From: Anaerolineae bacterium
Lineage (GTDB): Bacteria > Chloroflexota > Anaerolineae > 4572-78 > J111
NCBI GenBank assembly: GCA_023382535.1
Contig: JAHDWA010000051.1
Span: forward strand, 14,031 to 78,030
Reading direction: 5' to 3'
Length of the DNA: 64,000 nt
A program made the position numbers and the translations under genes. Of this stretch, positions 30,729 through 39,591 are shown in pieces (the stretch's first letter is position 1; the number at the start of each line of letters is the position of its first letter). Under the pieces are notes generated by a model. It made no database searches, was not told the DNA's origin, and worked only from the letters and a program-made list of their open reading frames with translations.

Positions 30729-33700
30729 ATGGATGATAAACTGCCAGCCAAAAATCGTAATTACAATCTCAGAAATATCCGCGCCCTTCTCATCAAAGGC
30801 TTCAGCGATGAGGAATTACGCAATCTATGTTTCGATATACCTGATTTCAAACCTGTCTATCACCAATTAGCTCAAAATAGCGGCAAAACGGAAATTGTGA
30901 GCCGGTTGTTGGCTCATGCGGAACAAACCTTCCAACTTGATCAACTCCTGGTCTTGGCTCAGGAGGCCAACCCTGCCGGTTACGAAGCCCACCAACCTTA
31001 CTTTGTTGATGCTTCTGTTTCTGACTCTCCCTACCTGGGTATGCAGTATTTCGATGTTAATGATGCCGACCGTTTCTTTGGTCGGGAGCACCTGACGGCC
31101 AAGTTGGTGAGCTACTTACAAGAGCGTCGTTTTTTAGCTGTCATCGGCGCATCGGGTAGCGGCAAATCATCGGTGGTTCGAGCTGGACTCATTCCTGCCC
31201 TCAGTCGAGAGCAGCCATTGGCCGATGGTACCTTCCCGCCTGAAGACAGCTTTCGTTGGCCTGTTCATATTATTGCACCTACGGCTCATCCCCTTGAAGC
31301 TTTGGCGACTTCTCTGACCCGTGACTCTGAGTCTGTCACCGCAACAGCCACCCTGATGGATGATCTCAAAACCGATGCTCGTAGTCTGCATCTTTATGCC
31401 GTTAAACTCTTGCAGCGTACTGCGCCTAAATCTACTAAACTGTTCCTGTTAGTTGACCAATTTGAAGAACTATTCACGCTTTGCCGTGATGAGACAGAAC
31501 GCCGTACCTTCATTGATAACTTGCTGACCGCTGCCGGTCTTTCCTCGTCCGGGACAAATGATGGACCTACGATTGTTGTCATCACGCTGCGGGCCGATTT
31601 CTACCATCACTGCGCCCAATATAATACTCTGCGCGAAGCCCTAGCCCGTTATCAGGAATATATTGGCCCTATGAGCGCCGATGAATTGCGCCAGGCTATT
31701 GAGCACCCGGCCCAAAGATCAGGCTACGAGTTTGAGCCAAGCCTGGTTGACCTGTTGCTGCGCGAGGTAGGCGATGAGCCGGGAACCTTACCTCTCCTAT
31801 CCCATGCCTTATTGGAGACATGGCAACGGCGGCGGGGGCGGACTCTCACTTTTGCCGGTTACCACGAGTCGGGCGGGGTGCGCGGAGCTATCGCCAAAAC
31901 TGCTGAAACTGTTTACAACCAACGCCTGACTCCAGCACAACAAGAGATTGCCAAACGAGTCTTTCTGAGTGTAACTGAGTTGGGTGAAGGCACTCAGGAT
32001 ACGCGCCGCCGGGCTACCCAGGTAGAACTTATCCCCGAGCCAACAGAAGCACCTTTAGTTGAAACTGTTCTAAAAACATTAGCTGATGCTCGATTGGTTA
32101 CTACCGGAGAAGGGACTGTTGAAGTCGCTCATGAAGCGCTCATCCGCGAGTGGCCCACCTTGCGGCGCTGGCTCGATGAGAACCGGCAGAGTCTCCAAAT
32201 CCATCGCCAACTGGCCGAAGATGCACTAGAGTGGGATAAAAACAACCGGGATGAAGGTTATATCTACAGAGGCAAACGCCTGACCGATGTAGAGAAATGG
32301 GTTGCTGAGCATGCAAACGAATTGACCACGCTTGAACGGGCCTTCATAGCGGCCAGCAAGCAAACCCGGCCCTTCTGGGCCGATTTGTCGAAACGTCCTC
32401 CCAAAACATTAAAGCAGTTAGCTTTCATTTATCTCATTTTGTGGCTGCTAATTCTTGTTTTTAGCTTTATTAGTTTCGGTATTAACTTCGGTTTTGCAGC
32501 ACTTGAATTGAGTTGGTTTTCAATTCTGGCTGGAGCAGTCGGTAGTTTGGCAAATATTGGGTATCAACTTTACCGCCGTGAGCGGCTGAAGGTGGAATTT
32601 GATTTTCCTTACATGGCATCTATCTTAGTCCAACCGTTTATTGGTCTTGCTTTAAGTATGGGGATTTATTTAGTTACAATTGTGAGTTTACTGCTGATCG
32701 ACAAATTTGATTGGGTCACCAGCGCTCCCCTGGTTGGACTCATGATAACAGCCAGCGGCTTTACAGGCTTCTACCAGCGTTATGTATCTAGTTTAGTTTT
32801 ACCCCAAATAAATACAGCTGAGGAGGCCAATAGGGATGATCTGATTGAGACGGCTGGGACGATATCATTTGCTGATGAACCGGCAAGGGACTATTTGCAC
32901 CCGGCTAAAAGTTTATCACCCAGGGTACTTATCGGGGGGGGAGTTGTTTATGCCGTAATTTGGTTGATCGTGTTGATTGGCGCCTTTATCTTTGGTGCTA
33001 TTATCTTTGCTAAAGAAATGAACAATATAAGTTCCTCTTTGGCTGGTCAGTCTGGAGGCTTGGAGGTTTTGTTTGGGGCGTGGTCTCCAATGCTAGCTGG
33101 CGGAATGGGAGGTACAATTAGCATTCTGTGGTATCTTTATCACTGGAAAAGGATGGGACAATTAGTTGAAAGGTCTTATATCTTAGCTATTTTAGTACAG
33201 CCCATTATTGGCCTTTTCTTTGGGCTGATAATCTACTTGGCTTTAGGAATTTTATTAACAACTAGGAGCTCAGATACTTTATTCTCACCCACTACTATGG
33301 TGATCCTGTTTATCCTGTCTGGACTGGCCGGCTTCCGCCAGCAATTCGTGGGACGACAGTTGGCGGGCATTGAGGAAGTCGAAGAAATCTATCAAGGTAA
33401 TCATCATTCTCCAGCGCTAATAGGAGGAAAAGGGGATGGGTTGGAGTGGGGTTTGTTCATTTTTATTTATGCCTTGATATGGTTGATTGTGTTTATTGGA
33501 GCTTTAATCTTTACCGGAAATATAAATAATGATATACAGTCTTTGGCTGGACAGTCCGGAGGCTTGGCGGCTGCGAGTTCAGCCTGGTACTCGATGCTAA
33601 TTGGTGGAGTAGCTGGTGCAATTTATATTTTATTTAGCCTGTGCCACTGGGGTACGCTGAAGCGTTCAGTGGATTTTTATGATGTCATGTCTATCCTGGT

Positions 33701-34988
33701 ACTGCCCATTCTTGGTTTATTTTTTGGATTAATCACTCATTTAGCCGTAATATCTGCTTTCTTGACCTTTAATGTTGCTGGAGCTGTTTCCATAAATACC
33801 GTTATGATATCTCTTCTACTCAGTGGTATAGCCGGCTTCCGTCAACAACGAATCGGTCTATGGGTGTTTGGAGCAAAAGGGATAACTGACACCAATTTTG
33901 GTGAAGTTTCCATGGCTAAACAAGAAACTGGAGTTGTCAATAGCCGGAAATTACAGCGTAAATCATCCCTTTTGGCCCTACTTACTTTTGGGTATGCTGT
34001 GATATGGTTGATTGTCTTTATTGCCGGCATAGTTTTTACTGGGAATATAAATTCGGCTATACAAAACCTTTCTGGACAATCAGGGGCCCTTGCAGCTATG
34101 GATGCAGCTTGGTATTCGGCACTGTACGGTGGAATCGGCAGCATCACAAGCATTTTGTTTGGACTATATCAGAAGGGTAAGATAAAAGAATTGTTTAACT
34201 ATTCCGATTTTTTGATTGCCCTGACGCAACCAATCAATGGTTTTTTCCTGGCGGCAGTGGCGCATTTAACTATAACAATTTTCTTCTTGACTTTCAATGC
34301 GTCTGGGGCAACAAGTCAATTCACGGTTATTCTACAAGTGATAGTCGGCTGGCTGGTGGGGCTTCGGCAGTGGCAGGTGGGAATACGTTTGGCCAGAATC
34401 GAGGCTGTGGGAAAAGCATACTTAGATAGAAGGTTGTCTGCTGTCACTCCAAGTAATGCCGCCATTAGTAAGTGGAATTTGCAATCAGGGCAGGTTGGGT
34501 GGAGTTTGTTTATCTTTGTCTATGGTCTGATTTGGTTGATTGTGTTTATTGGAGCCATAATCTTTGTTGGGAATTTAGCTATCTTTGTGCAACCGTTGGT
34601 TAGTCAATCGGATATCTGGAGGATTATGGTGGGGGCAATATGGTATTCCGCACTGTGGGGGGGAATTGGGAGTGTGGTCAGTTCGTTGTTTAGCCTCTAT
34701 GGTGTAAGAGAGACTCGCAGAAAGTCTACCTTTCAGTCTATCCGTTTTAGCTTATTGCAGCCCATTTTGGGCTTTCTTTTTGGGGCGGCAAGTCACTTTG
34801 TTGTTGTAGTGGTGTTCTTGTTCTTATTCGACACATCAGCAGTCTTTTCGCAAATGTTTGTGATTATGCAGCTAGTAGTTGCCTGGCTGGCCGGTTTGTT
34901 ACAGCGTTTTGTTTGGCCATTTGGGGCTATGTCCGGGGCACCGCTACCCTCTGAAAAAACTATCTTGACTCCTCAATCAGCCAACTAA
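30729..34988 (+). CDS. EAD-nSTAND1 ATPase with five tandem 4-helix membrane units
   Basis: 1419 residues. Residues 1-90 look like an effector-associated, death-like adaptor domain (IKGFSDEELRNLCFDIPDFK). Residues about 105-520 are an nSTAND1 NTPase: DRFFGRE, Walker A GASGSGKSS (140-148), Walker B LFLLVDQFEELF (about 238-249) and PGTLPLLSHALLETW. From about 555 to the end there are five repeats of roughly 175 residues, starting near 558, 735, 910, 1085 and 1261, each with about four membrane helices and the pattern Y-x-x-IWLIVFIGA...AWYS...GGIG. STAND ATPases act as switches in signalling, death and phage defence; a multi-pass membrane effector would fit pore formation. No partner gene is adjacent. 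Confidence 0.88.
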   Translation: MDDKLPAKNRNYNLRNIRALLIKGFSDEELRNLCFDIPDFKPVYHQLAQNSGKTEIVSRLLAHAEQTFQLDQLLVLAQEANPAGYEAHQPYFVDASVSDSPYLGMQYFDVNDADRFFGREHLTAKLVSYLQERRFLAVIGASGSGKSSVVRAGLIPALSREQPLADGTFPPEDSFRWPVHIIAPTAHPLEALATSLTRDSESVTATATLMDDLKTDARSLHLYAVKLLQRTAPKSTKLFLLVDQFEELFTLCRDETERRTFIDNLLTAAGLSSSGTNDGPTIVVITLRADFYHHCAQYNTLREALARYQEYIGPMSADELRQAIEHPAQRSGYEFEPSLVDLLLREVGDEPGTLPLLSHALLETWQRRRGRTLTFAGYHESGGVRGAIAKTAETVYNQRLTPAQQEIAKRVFLSVTELGEGTQDTRRRATQVELIPEPTEAPLVETVLKTLADARLVTTGEGTVEVAHEALIREWPTLRRWLDENRQSLQIHRQLAEDALEWDKNNRDEGYIYRGKRLTDVEKWVAEHANELTTLERAFIAASKQTRPFWADLSKRPPKTLKQLAFIYLILWLLILVFSFISFGINFGFAALELSWFSILAGAVGSLANIGYQLYRRERLKVEFDFPYMASILVQPFIGLALSMGIYLVTIVSLLLIDKFDWVTSAPLVGLMITASGFTGFYQRYVSSLVLPQINTAEEANRDDLIETAGTISFADEPARDYLHPAKSLSPRVLIGGGVVYAVIWLIVLIGAFIFGAIIFAKEMNNISSSLAGQSGGLEVLFGAWSPMLAGGMGGTISILWYLYHWKRMGQLVERSYILAILVQPIIGLFFGLIIYLALGILLTTRSSDTLFSPTTMVILFILSGLAGFRQQFVGRQLAGIEEVEEIYQGNHHSPALIGGKGDGLEWGLFIFIYALIWLIVFIGALIFTGNINNDIQSLAGQSGGLAAASSAWYSMLIGGVAGAIYILFSLCHWGTLKRSVDFYDVMSILVLPILGLFFGLITHLAVISAFLTFNVAGAVSINTVMISLLLSGIAGFRQQRIGLWVFGAKGITDTNFGEVSMAKQETGVVNSRKLQRKSSLLALLTFGYAVIWLIVFIAGIVFTGNINSAIQNLSGQSGALAAMDAAWYSALYGGIGSITSILFGLYQKGKIKELFNYSDFLIALTQPINGFFLAAVAHLTITIFFLTFNASGATSQFTVILQVIVGWLVGLRQWQVGIRLARIEAVGKAYLDRRLSAVTPSNAAISKWNLQSGQVGWSLFIFVYGLIWLIVFIGAIIFVGNLAIFVQPLVSQSDIWRIMVGAIWYSALWGGIGSVVSSLFSLYGVRETRRKSTFQSIRFSLLQPILGFLFGAASHFVVVVVFLFLFDTSAVFSQMFVIMQLVVAWLAGLLQRFVWPFGAMSGAPLPSEKTILTPQSAN

Positions 34989-35077
34989 TCTAAACCATCC
35001 CCAAAATAGTCGCCTCAAATTATTTTTGCCTAACTTAATTCCCCAAAAAATAACGGGTTTTGATACCTCAAGCTAAA

Positions 35078-35145
35078 ATTTGTTACCAACTTACCCTAAA
35101 AATGAGACCAAAAATGCCTCAAAAAAGTCCCTTTTGTTACCAACT
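35078..35145. repeat. right-end inverted repeats
   Basis: ATTTGTTACCAACTT (35078-35092) is the reverse complement of 27983-27997. A second copy, TTTTGTTACCAACTA, starts at 35132. Two copies at each end resemble repeated transposase-binding sites. Confidence 0.55.
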
Positions 35146-35162
35146 ATTTTCCTTCGGAACAG

Positions 35163-35204
35163 AAAAGAGCCTTGAGTTAAAAATACTCAAGGCTCTTTTG
35201 TTTG
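35163..35204. terminator. bidirectional terminator
   Basis: AAAAGAGCCTTGAGT and ACTCAAGGCTCTTTT form a perfect 15-bp stem with a 7-nt loop, giving a T-run on either strand. Confidence 0.85.
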
Positions 35205-35287
35205 ATTGCCTGATCCTCTAATGTTCTCCCATAAATGAAATTTGCCGCCAATGTTTTCAACACTGTAAATTTATCTTGTTTACAGTG

Positions 35288-35317
35288 TTGACAAAATCTA
35301 AAAAACCGTGTTATAAT
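35288..35317 (+). promoter_or_regulatory. sigma70-type promoter
   Basis: TTGACA at 35288-35293, 18-bp spacer, TATAAT at 35312-35317. Both hexamers are perfect. The next start codon is at 35545, leaving a leader of about 220 nt. Confidence 0.8.
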
Positions 35318-35403
35318 GAGGATAATCCCCAAAATATTTTTAGATTAAACTCTTCTTAGCCCTGCCTAACAAAGCCAAACATTACAGTTAAGGTAAACGC
35401 CTG

Positions 35404-35494
35404 CGGCCCGCGTGAGCATTTATTGCAATCACGTGGGCCGTCTGCTTATAGTTTAAAATTCAAAAAGCTCTGGCAAAGTAGCGCTCGCCAGAGC
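35404..35494 (+). promoter_or_regulatory. structured 5' leader with two strong hairpins
   Basis: CGGCCCGCGTGA (35404-35415) pairs with TCACGTGGGCCG (35429-35440), and GCTCTGGC (35467-35474) pairs with GCCAGAGC (35487-35494). It may be a regulatory leader or a small RNA. I recognise no riboswitch. Confidence 0.55.
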
Positions 35495-35544
35495 AGGGAC
35501 AGCGAACCATCCTGAATAGCTGATTATGACAGAAAGGACTAATC

Positions 35545-35847
35545 ATGAAAAACAGTACTACTCCTCAACTCAATGATGACTTGTATCTGGATATCCTCTT
35601 TCCGGAGGCAGTAAAGCAAGAGGATATTGAAATTGTCACTCCGGCTACTTGGGACACTCCTGGGCTTGTGCGCATTGGCAAAGCCATCCTCAAAGAAAAT
35701 CCCCAGAACACGGCAACCAAGTTTTTGATGTCATGGGTTGGCGGCGACCAGAAGATCGGCGCTGTGATCCCTGCGGACATGTTGGATGCACCGTTCGAGT
35801 CGGTCTATAAGATTGACCCAGCCTCCTTGAAGAAGCGAGACAGTTAG
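35545..35847 (+). CDS. small unknown protein
   Basis: 100 residues, acidic, soluble, no recognised domain. AAAGGA precedes ATG 35545, and a perfect promoter drives it. It is the first gene of a stretch of unknown genes up to 39 kb; function cannot be inferred. Confidence 0.65.
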   Translation: MKNSTTPQLNDDLYLDILFPEAVKQEDIEIVTPATWDTPGLVRIGKAILKENPQNTATKFLMSWVGGDQKIGAVIPADMLDAPFESVYKIDPASLKKRDS

Positions 35848-36173
35848 CCAACTGACGCTACCATCAATAGGACCCTGTGCTACTTATAGATGATAACCTT
35901 ACGGAAGTAATTGACCTGATGAACGACATCCATCGATAATATTTTCCTCGATATTATGCCCGGTTGTCAGACACTCTACAGACGGGTGCAGCCTACGTTT
36001 GATCATCGCTTGTCTGGCCCTCCGATACCTTACCGATCATTACCACAAAAAGCTTAATAAGCGATGCCACTCAGAATAACTTGCTCTTTAATGAAGAGAT
36101 GTGCGACCGACTTGGCGCGACAGTGTTTTCAGGCTGATGTTACCCTTAAGTCAAAAGAAAAGAGGATACCCAA
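35848..36173. other. gap without gene
   Basis: 326 bp; no frame, promoter or RNA fold that I can support. Confidence 0.5.
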
Positions 36174-36692
36174 ATGCTGGATAATCAACAATCTATTCAC
36201 CCTGTCCTCAAAAGGCCGATAGATAGCTTTCACTATTGGGACCTCAGTGCTGACCGGATGGTAAAGCACCTGCCCCCAAGCTCCTTCACAATTGTCGCGG
36301 CGATAAAAAATGAGGGGAACTGCACCGGTTGGAATTTATACGACCGGCAGGGCCGGTATTATCAAACCACGTGGAGTTTGGAGTTGTCTGGTAACAATCC
36401 GGATTCATTCTTCACCGAATCTGAGTATCAGGAAGCGCAGGCACAGGAGGAGATGGGCAGACTGCTTGATATCCTGGAAAAATTATCTCTATCCGAGTGG
36501 CCCATGTTTACCTACCTGGAAGAGTTTTTGCAGCAAGAGGCCAATCCTGTTTGGCTGGTCAACCATAAGACTGAACTTGAAAAAATTGTAGCTGAAACCA
36601 GGATGCGTAGTGAACATACGCGAGAGATTGTAAGACGATGTGTACTGACCTTAAGACCCATACCGTCCCCTTACATCCCTCAAGGGTTTTGA
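36174..36692 (+). CDS. module protein A1, unknown
   Basis: 172 residues; AGAGGA precedes the ATG. The C-terminal third (ETRMRSEHTREIVRRCVLTL) resembles the C-terminus of the gene at 37879 (ETAHQTQEIIQRCLQLQP), so the two are paralogs in part. No known domain. The end overlaps the next gene by 55 nt, indicating coupled translation. Confidence 0.7.
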   Translation: MLDNQQSIHPVLKRPIDSFHYWDLSADRMVKHLPPSSFTIVAAIKNEGNCTGWNLYDRQGRYYQTTWSLELSGNNPDSFFTESEYQEAQAQEEMGRLLDILEKLSLSEWPMFTYLEEFLQQEANPVWLVNHKTELEKIVAETRMRSEHTREIVRRCVLTLRPIPSPYIPQGF

Positions 36693-37534
36693 GATTAGAC
36701 GAGATTCTCAAAATGCTTCGCCCGATTCGCTTGGATGCTTTGTGTGACGTTTTGACAATCGAGTCGCGCCGGCTGAAGGCGCTTCGATTGGTTTACGATT
36801 TTTTCCCCGCCGAAATCCCGAATATCTTGCCCTGCAGCAACTGGTGGGACGTTACCGCCTACTTTTTGCGTCAGGTGAATGCCACCTGGTTCGAGATTGA
36901 CTGGGCGAGCATCGACGGCATCTTCCAGTGGTCGCATGAGGAACAGTGGTCGTTGTTATACGACTTACACCACCCTCTTGATGACGCGTCCGAAATAGAA
37001 GGGGCGATGGACTCATCGAAATGGTTGGCTAAAATCCTTGATGTAGTACCGGTCAATTGCTTAGGCTTCTGGGACGATTTTGGTGGAGGCGGTAGCGATA
37101 TCGACGAGTACCCGCCGCTTGAACTTTTGCGTTACTTGCTAATGCCCGCTTCACCCTATCCTACTAAGACCTGGGATGAGTTTTTTGTCAAGTATGACGT
37201 ACATGATTTCGAGTGGACAGACGAGGACCGAACAGTGGCCTGGGAATGGCTGCAAGGAGTGGGGTGGTCGGACCTCTACTCGGCTGAACCGTTATGCTGG
37301 CTGCCGGAATTGGCTCGGTATGCCTGCGCCTCTACCGGTAACTTCATCCTCGACCGTGCACCTCACTTCCTCTTGTGGGAGTTGGAGGATTGGTATCGCT
37401 GGGATAACCTGGACCAGGTAATAGCGGATTGGGAAGCTGCTCAGATTGTCCAAGGTAAAGCTAAAGCCCTGACCGCCTGGGCCGAAAGCAAACACGAGCG
37501 ACAACTGCTTTTTAATCTTATTACCAAACAATAA
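36638..37534 (+). CDS. module protein B1, unknown, Trp- and acid-rich
   Basis: 298 residues, soluble, rich in W, D and E. Paralog of the protein at 38127: shared features in order are LRPIRL, a FFP(A/E) segment, W(F)E(I/L)DW, a YPPLELL / HPPLELL segment followed by a one-residue-similar LL(M/T)P, AWEWL / AWQWL, and EPLCWLPELARYAC / EPLCWLLEVARYAC. No catalytic motif recognised. The true start may be a little downstream of 36638. Confidence 0.75.
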   Translation: MCTDLKTHTVPLHPSRVLRLDEILKMLRPIRLDALCDVLTIESRRLKALRLVYDFFPAEIPNILPCSNWWDVTAYFLRQVNATWFEIDWASIDGIFQWSHEEQWSLLYDLHHPLDDASEIEGAMDSSKWLAKILDVVPVNCLGFWDDFGGGGSDIDEYPPLELLRYLLMPASPYPTKTWDEFFVKYDVHDFEWTDEDRTVAWEWLQGVGWSDLYSAEPLCWLPELARYACASTGNFILDRAPHFLLWELEDWYRWDNLDQVIADWEAAQIVQGKAKALTAWAESKHERQLLFNLITKQ

Positions 37535-37878
37535 GGTGCCTCCATAACTGCGGAAGCAGTTCATCATACTCACACTGGCTTTGAGACCGGTCGCGTCCAA
37601 TCGGACGGTCACAAATTGAGCAGCAGCCACGAGTATCGCTGCTGAGCCAACGACCCGACTCACCGACCCACATTCATTAACACTGACAGGTGGATTTCAA
37701 AATGGAAAACCCAGGGAAGACGCTTAAGTCCTGCCCCAGCCCCTAACTGGAATCGAGGCCGAACCGTTAAGCAGGAACGAGTTTATTTCCTCACCTGTCG
37801 ACGATCCTCAGCCGATCAATCAAAATACTGAAGCAGCTCGACAAGTTCCGGGATCACGCTTAAAGAAGGATAAACCTT
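37535..37878. other. gap between the two module copies
   Basis: 344 bp without a supported gene or repeat. Separates the two A-B pairs. Confidence 0.5.
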
Positions 37879-38166
37879 ATGCCGACACAAACCCGGTATA
37901 TCACCCCTCCCTCCATCTTCGACATCAGAAGCCCCGCCGACCTCATCGAGCGGCTTTTAATGCTGGAACCCGCTCAACCACCCCCTTTACTACAACTGTT
38001 TGCCAAAATGCTTGCCGGCGAATTCTCTGCCGATCCGGATCTATTGATGACACACGCCGACGAATTTCAAGCGCTTATTGACGAAGTTTATGAGACGGCT
38101 CATCAAACGCAGGAGATCATACAACGATGCTTACAACTTCAACCAGGCTCCTCGACCCGGGTCTGA
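37879..38166 (+). CDS. module protein A2, unknown
   Basis: 95 residues with GAAGGA before the ATG. Shorter than A1 and matches only its C-terminal part. Overlaps the next gene by 40 nt, as in the first pair. Confidence 0.68.
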   Translation: MPTQTRYITPPSIFDIRSPADLIERLLMLEPAQPPPLLQLFAKMLAGEFSADPDLLMTHADEFQALIDEVYETAHQTQEIIQRCLQLQPGSSTRV

Positions 38167-39008
38167 CCACCCTCCCAGGCAGAAATATCCTCTCCCCAAA
38201 GGTGGTAGCCCGACTCCAGCCGATTCGTCTCGTAGTAGCGGGCTGGGCTTTTTCCCCCGAACCCCGACGAATCATGGCCTTACATCTGGTCAAGCAATTC
38301 TTTCCAGAGCATTTGCCGGAAGCCTTCCTTAAGGGCGACTGGGTCGAGACACTCTGGTTTTTCCTGGGACTGGTTGACGAGCAAAAATGGTTCGAGTTAG
38401 ACTGGCATAATCTGGAGGCCCTTTATGAGTGGTACCATCAAGAATACGCTCCTGAACCGGAAGAGGAATATGACAGCCCCTATTGGATTGAGCAAATCCT
38501 CCGCCGCATCCCGGCGAGATGTTACGGATTTTGCCCCAATGGAGATGAATTCGAGGACGTCACCGCTCATCCTCCCCTTGAACTGCTCAATATCCTCCTG
38601 ACGCCCGGCGGACACCAGGTTTCGAGCACTTTAAGGGATCTGGTGGGTGACGAGCGGTTATGTGCCCTTGAGTGGGATAAGGAGGATCAAATCTCTGCCT
38701 GGCAATGGTTGAAGGCACAGAACCTGGAGAACTCACTGCCGGAACCCCTTTGCTGGTTACTTGAAGTAGCCCGCTATGCTTGTGGGGAAACCAGTAATGG
38801 CCTATTGGATGCCGATCCGTGTCTGGAAGGGTGGGAATACTTCGAAAATAGCTGGACAGCCGAAAACATTGAGTATTTGCAAGCTGAAAATCAGGAAGCT
38901 CAGACGATTCTGGAACACGTCCGGCAATTTGAAGCTTGGGCCAGGGGACCGGAAGAAATGCAGTGGTTGTTCGATTTCTTAACTGGAAAATTGGAGGTTA
39001 TTGCCTAG
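38127..39008 (+). CDS. module protein B2, unknown
   Basis: 293 residues, paralog of B1 over almost the whole length (see there), for example LQPIRLVV, WFELDWHNLEALYEWYHQE and EPLCWLLEVARYACGETSNG. No family recognised. The repeated A-B order with overlaps suggests the two products work together. Confidence 0.75.
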   Translation: MLTTSTRLLDPGLTTLPGRNILSPKVVARLQPIRLVVAGWAFSPEPRRIMALHLVKQFFPEHLPEAFLKGDWVETLWFFLGLVDEQKWFELDWHNLEALYEWYHQEYAPEPEEEYDSPYWIEQILRRIPARCYGFCPNGDEFEDVTAHPPLELLNILLTPGGHQVSSTLRDLVGDERLCALEWDKEDQISAWQWLKAQNLENSLPEPLCWLLEVARYACGETSNGLLDADPCLEGWEYFENSWTAENIEYLQAENQEAQTILEHVRQFEAWARGPEEMQWLFDFLTGKLEVIA

Positions 39009-39531
39009 ATGATGCGAACTCAAGACTCGCTACCGCATCGCACCATAACCGATCCGGTTCCGCCTGGCCGGATGAGCATGTTTTTCATGGCTGGGTTTCC
39101 ACAGCTAACCGCATCAGGTTCGGCTTTAGATGACTTGTTTTTGTCAGAAGCAGAAGAAGGTGGCAAGAAGATCAATTTTCTCGCCTTTCTTGTCTTTTTA
39201 CGTGACTGGACGGCGACCCGGTTTGACTTACCGGAGCGGGCGGCAAATCAGATGGAAGATATCGTGATCTTCTCTTCAGCCGTCTTTATTTGCCAGGCTA
39301 ACGTGCTGGATAGCCGTTTTGATAACACTCATTCGGAAGGGCAAGGTTATCATTTGATCGTTACTAACCCCCCTTTCTCAGGAACGGTTCACCCGCAACT
39401 CCTGCCTGCCAACCTGAGTTGGTTAAAGGGATCTCTGCCGGGGGGTGTTTTTGACCCTTATAGCGGTATTGCTACCCAGATTCTGATCTTTCGACGTGGT
39501 GGCCAAAGTGAGTCGGTGTGGTTTTATAGAA
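39009..39531 (+). pseudogene. remnant of a type I restriction methylase (HsdM)
   Basis: The frame shows YHLIVTNPPFSG, the N6-adenine methylase motif IV, and soon after LPGGVFDPYSGIATQILIFRRGG and VWFY, which in HsdM lie over 100 residues further on. An internal in-frame deletion has removed the stretch between, and the start region is not HsdM-like at the beginning. The homology ends where the IscB element begins. No hsdS or hsdR is present. Confidence 0.7.
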
Positions 39532-39591
39532 TCTTCGGCCCGAAAACCCATCGGTCGCCTTGCGCCGATAGGATGAAGGGCCGTTTTCCGG

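Larger units (their letters stand above)
34989..35287. other. AT-rich gap after the STAND gene
   Basis: Holds the right-hand inverted repeats (35078-35145) and a terminator (35163-35204). No gene. Confidence 0.65.

Noticed and set aside
35404..35494. Known riboswitch in the leader before the gene at 35545
   Set aside because: The hairpins do not match any riboswitch core I recognise.
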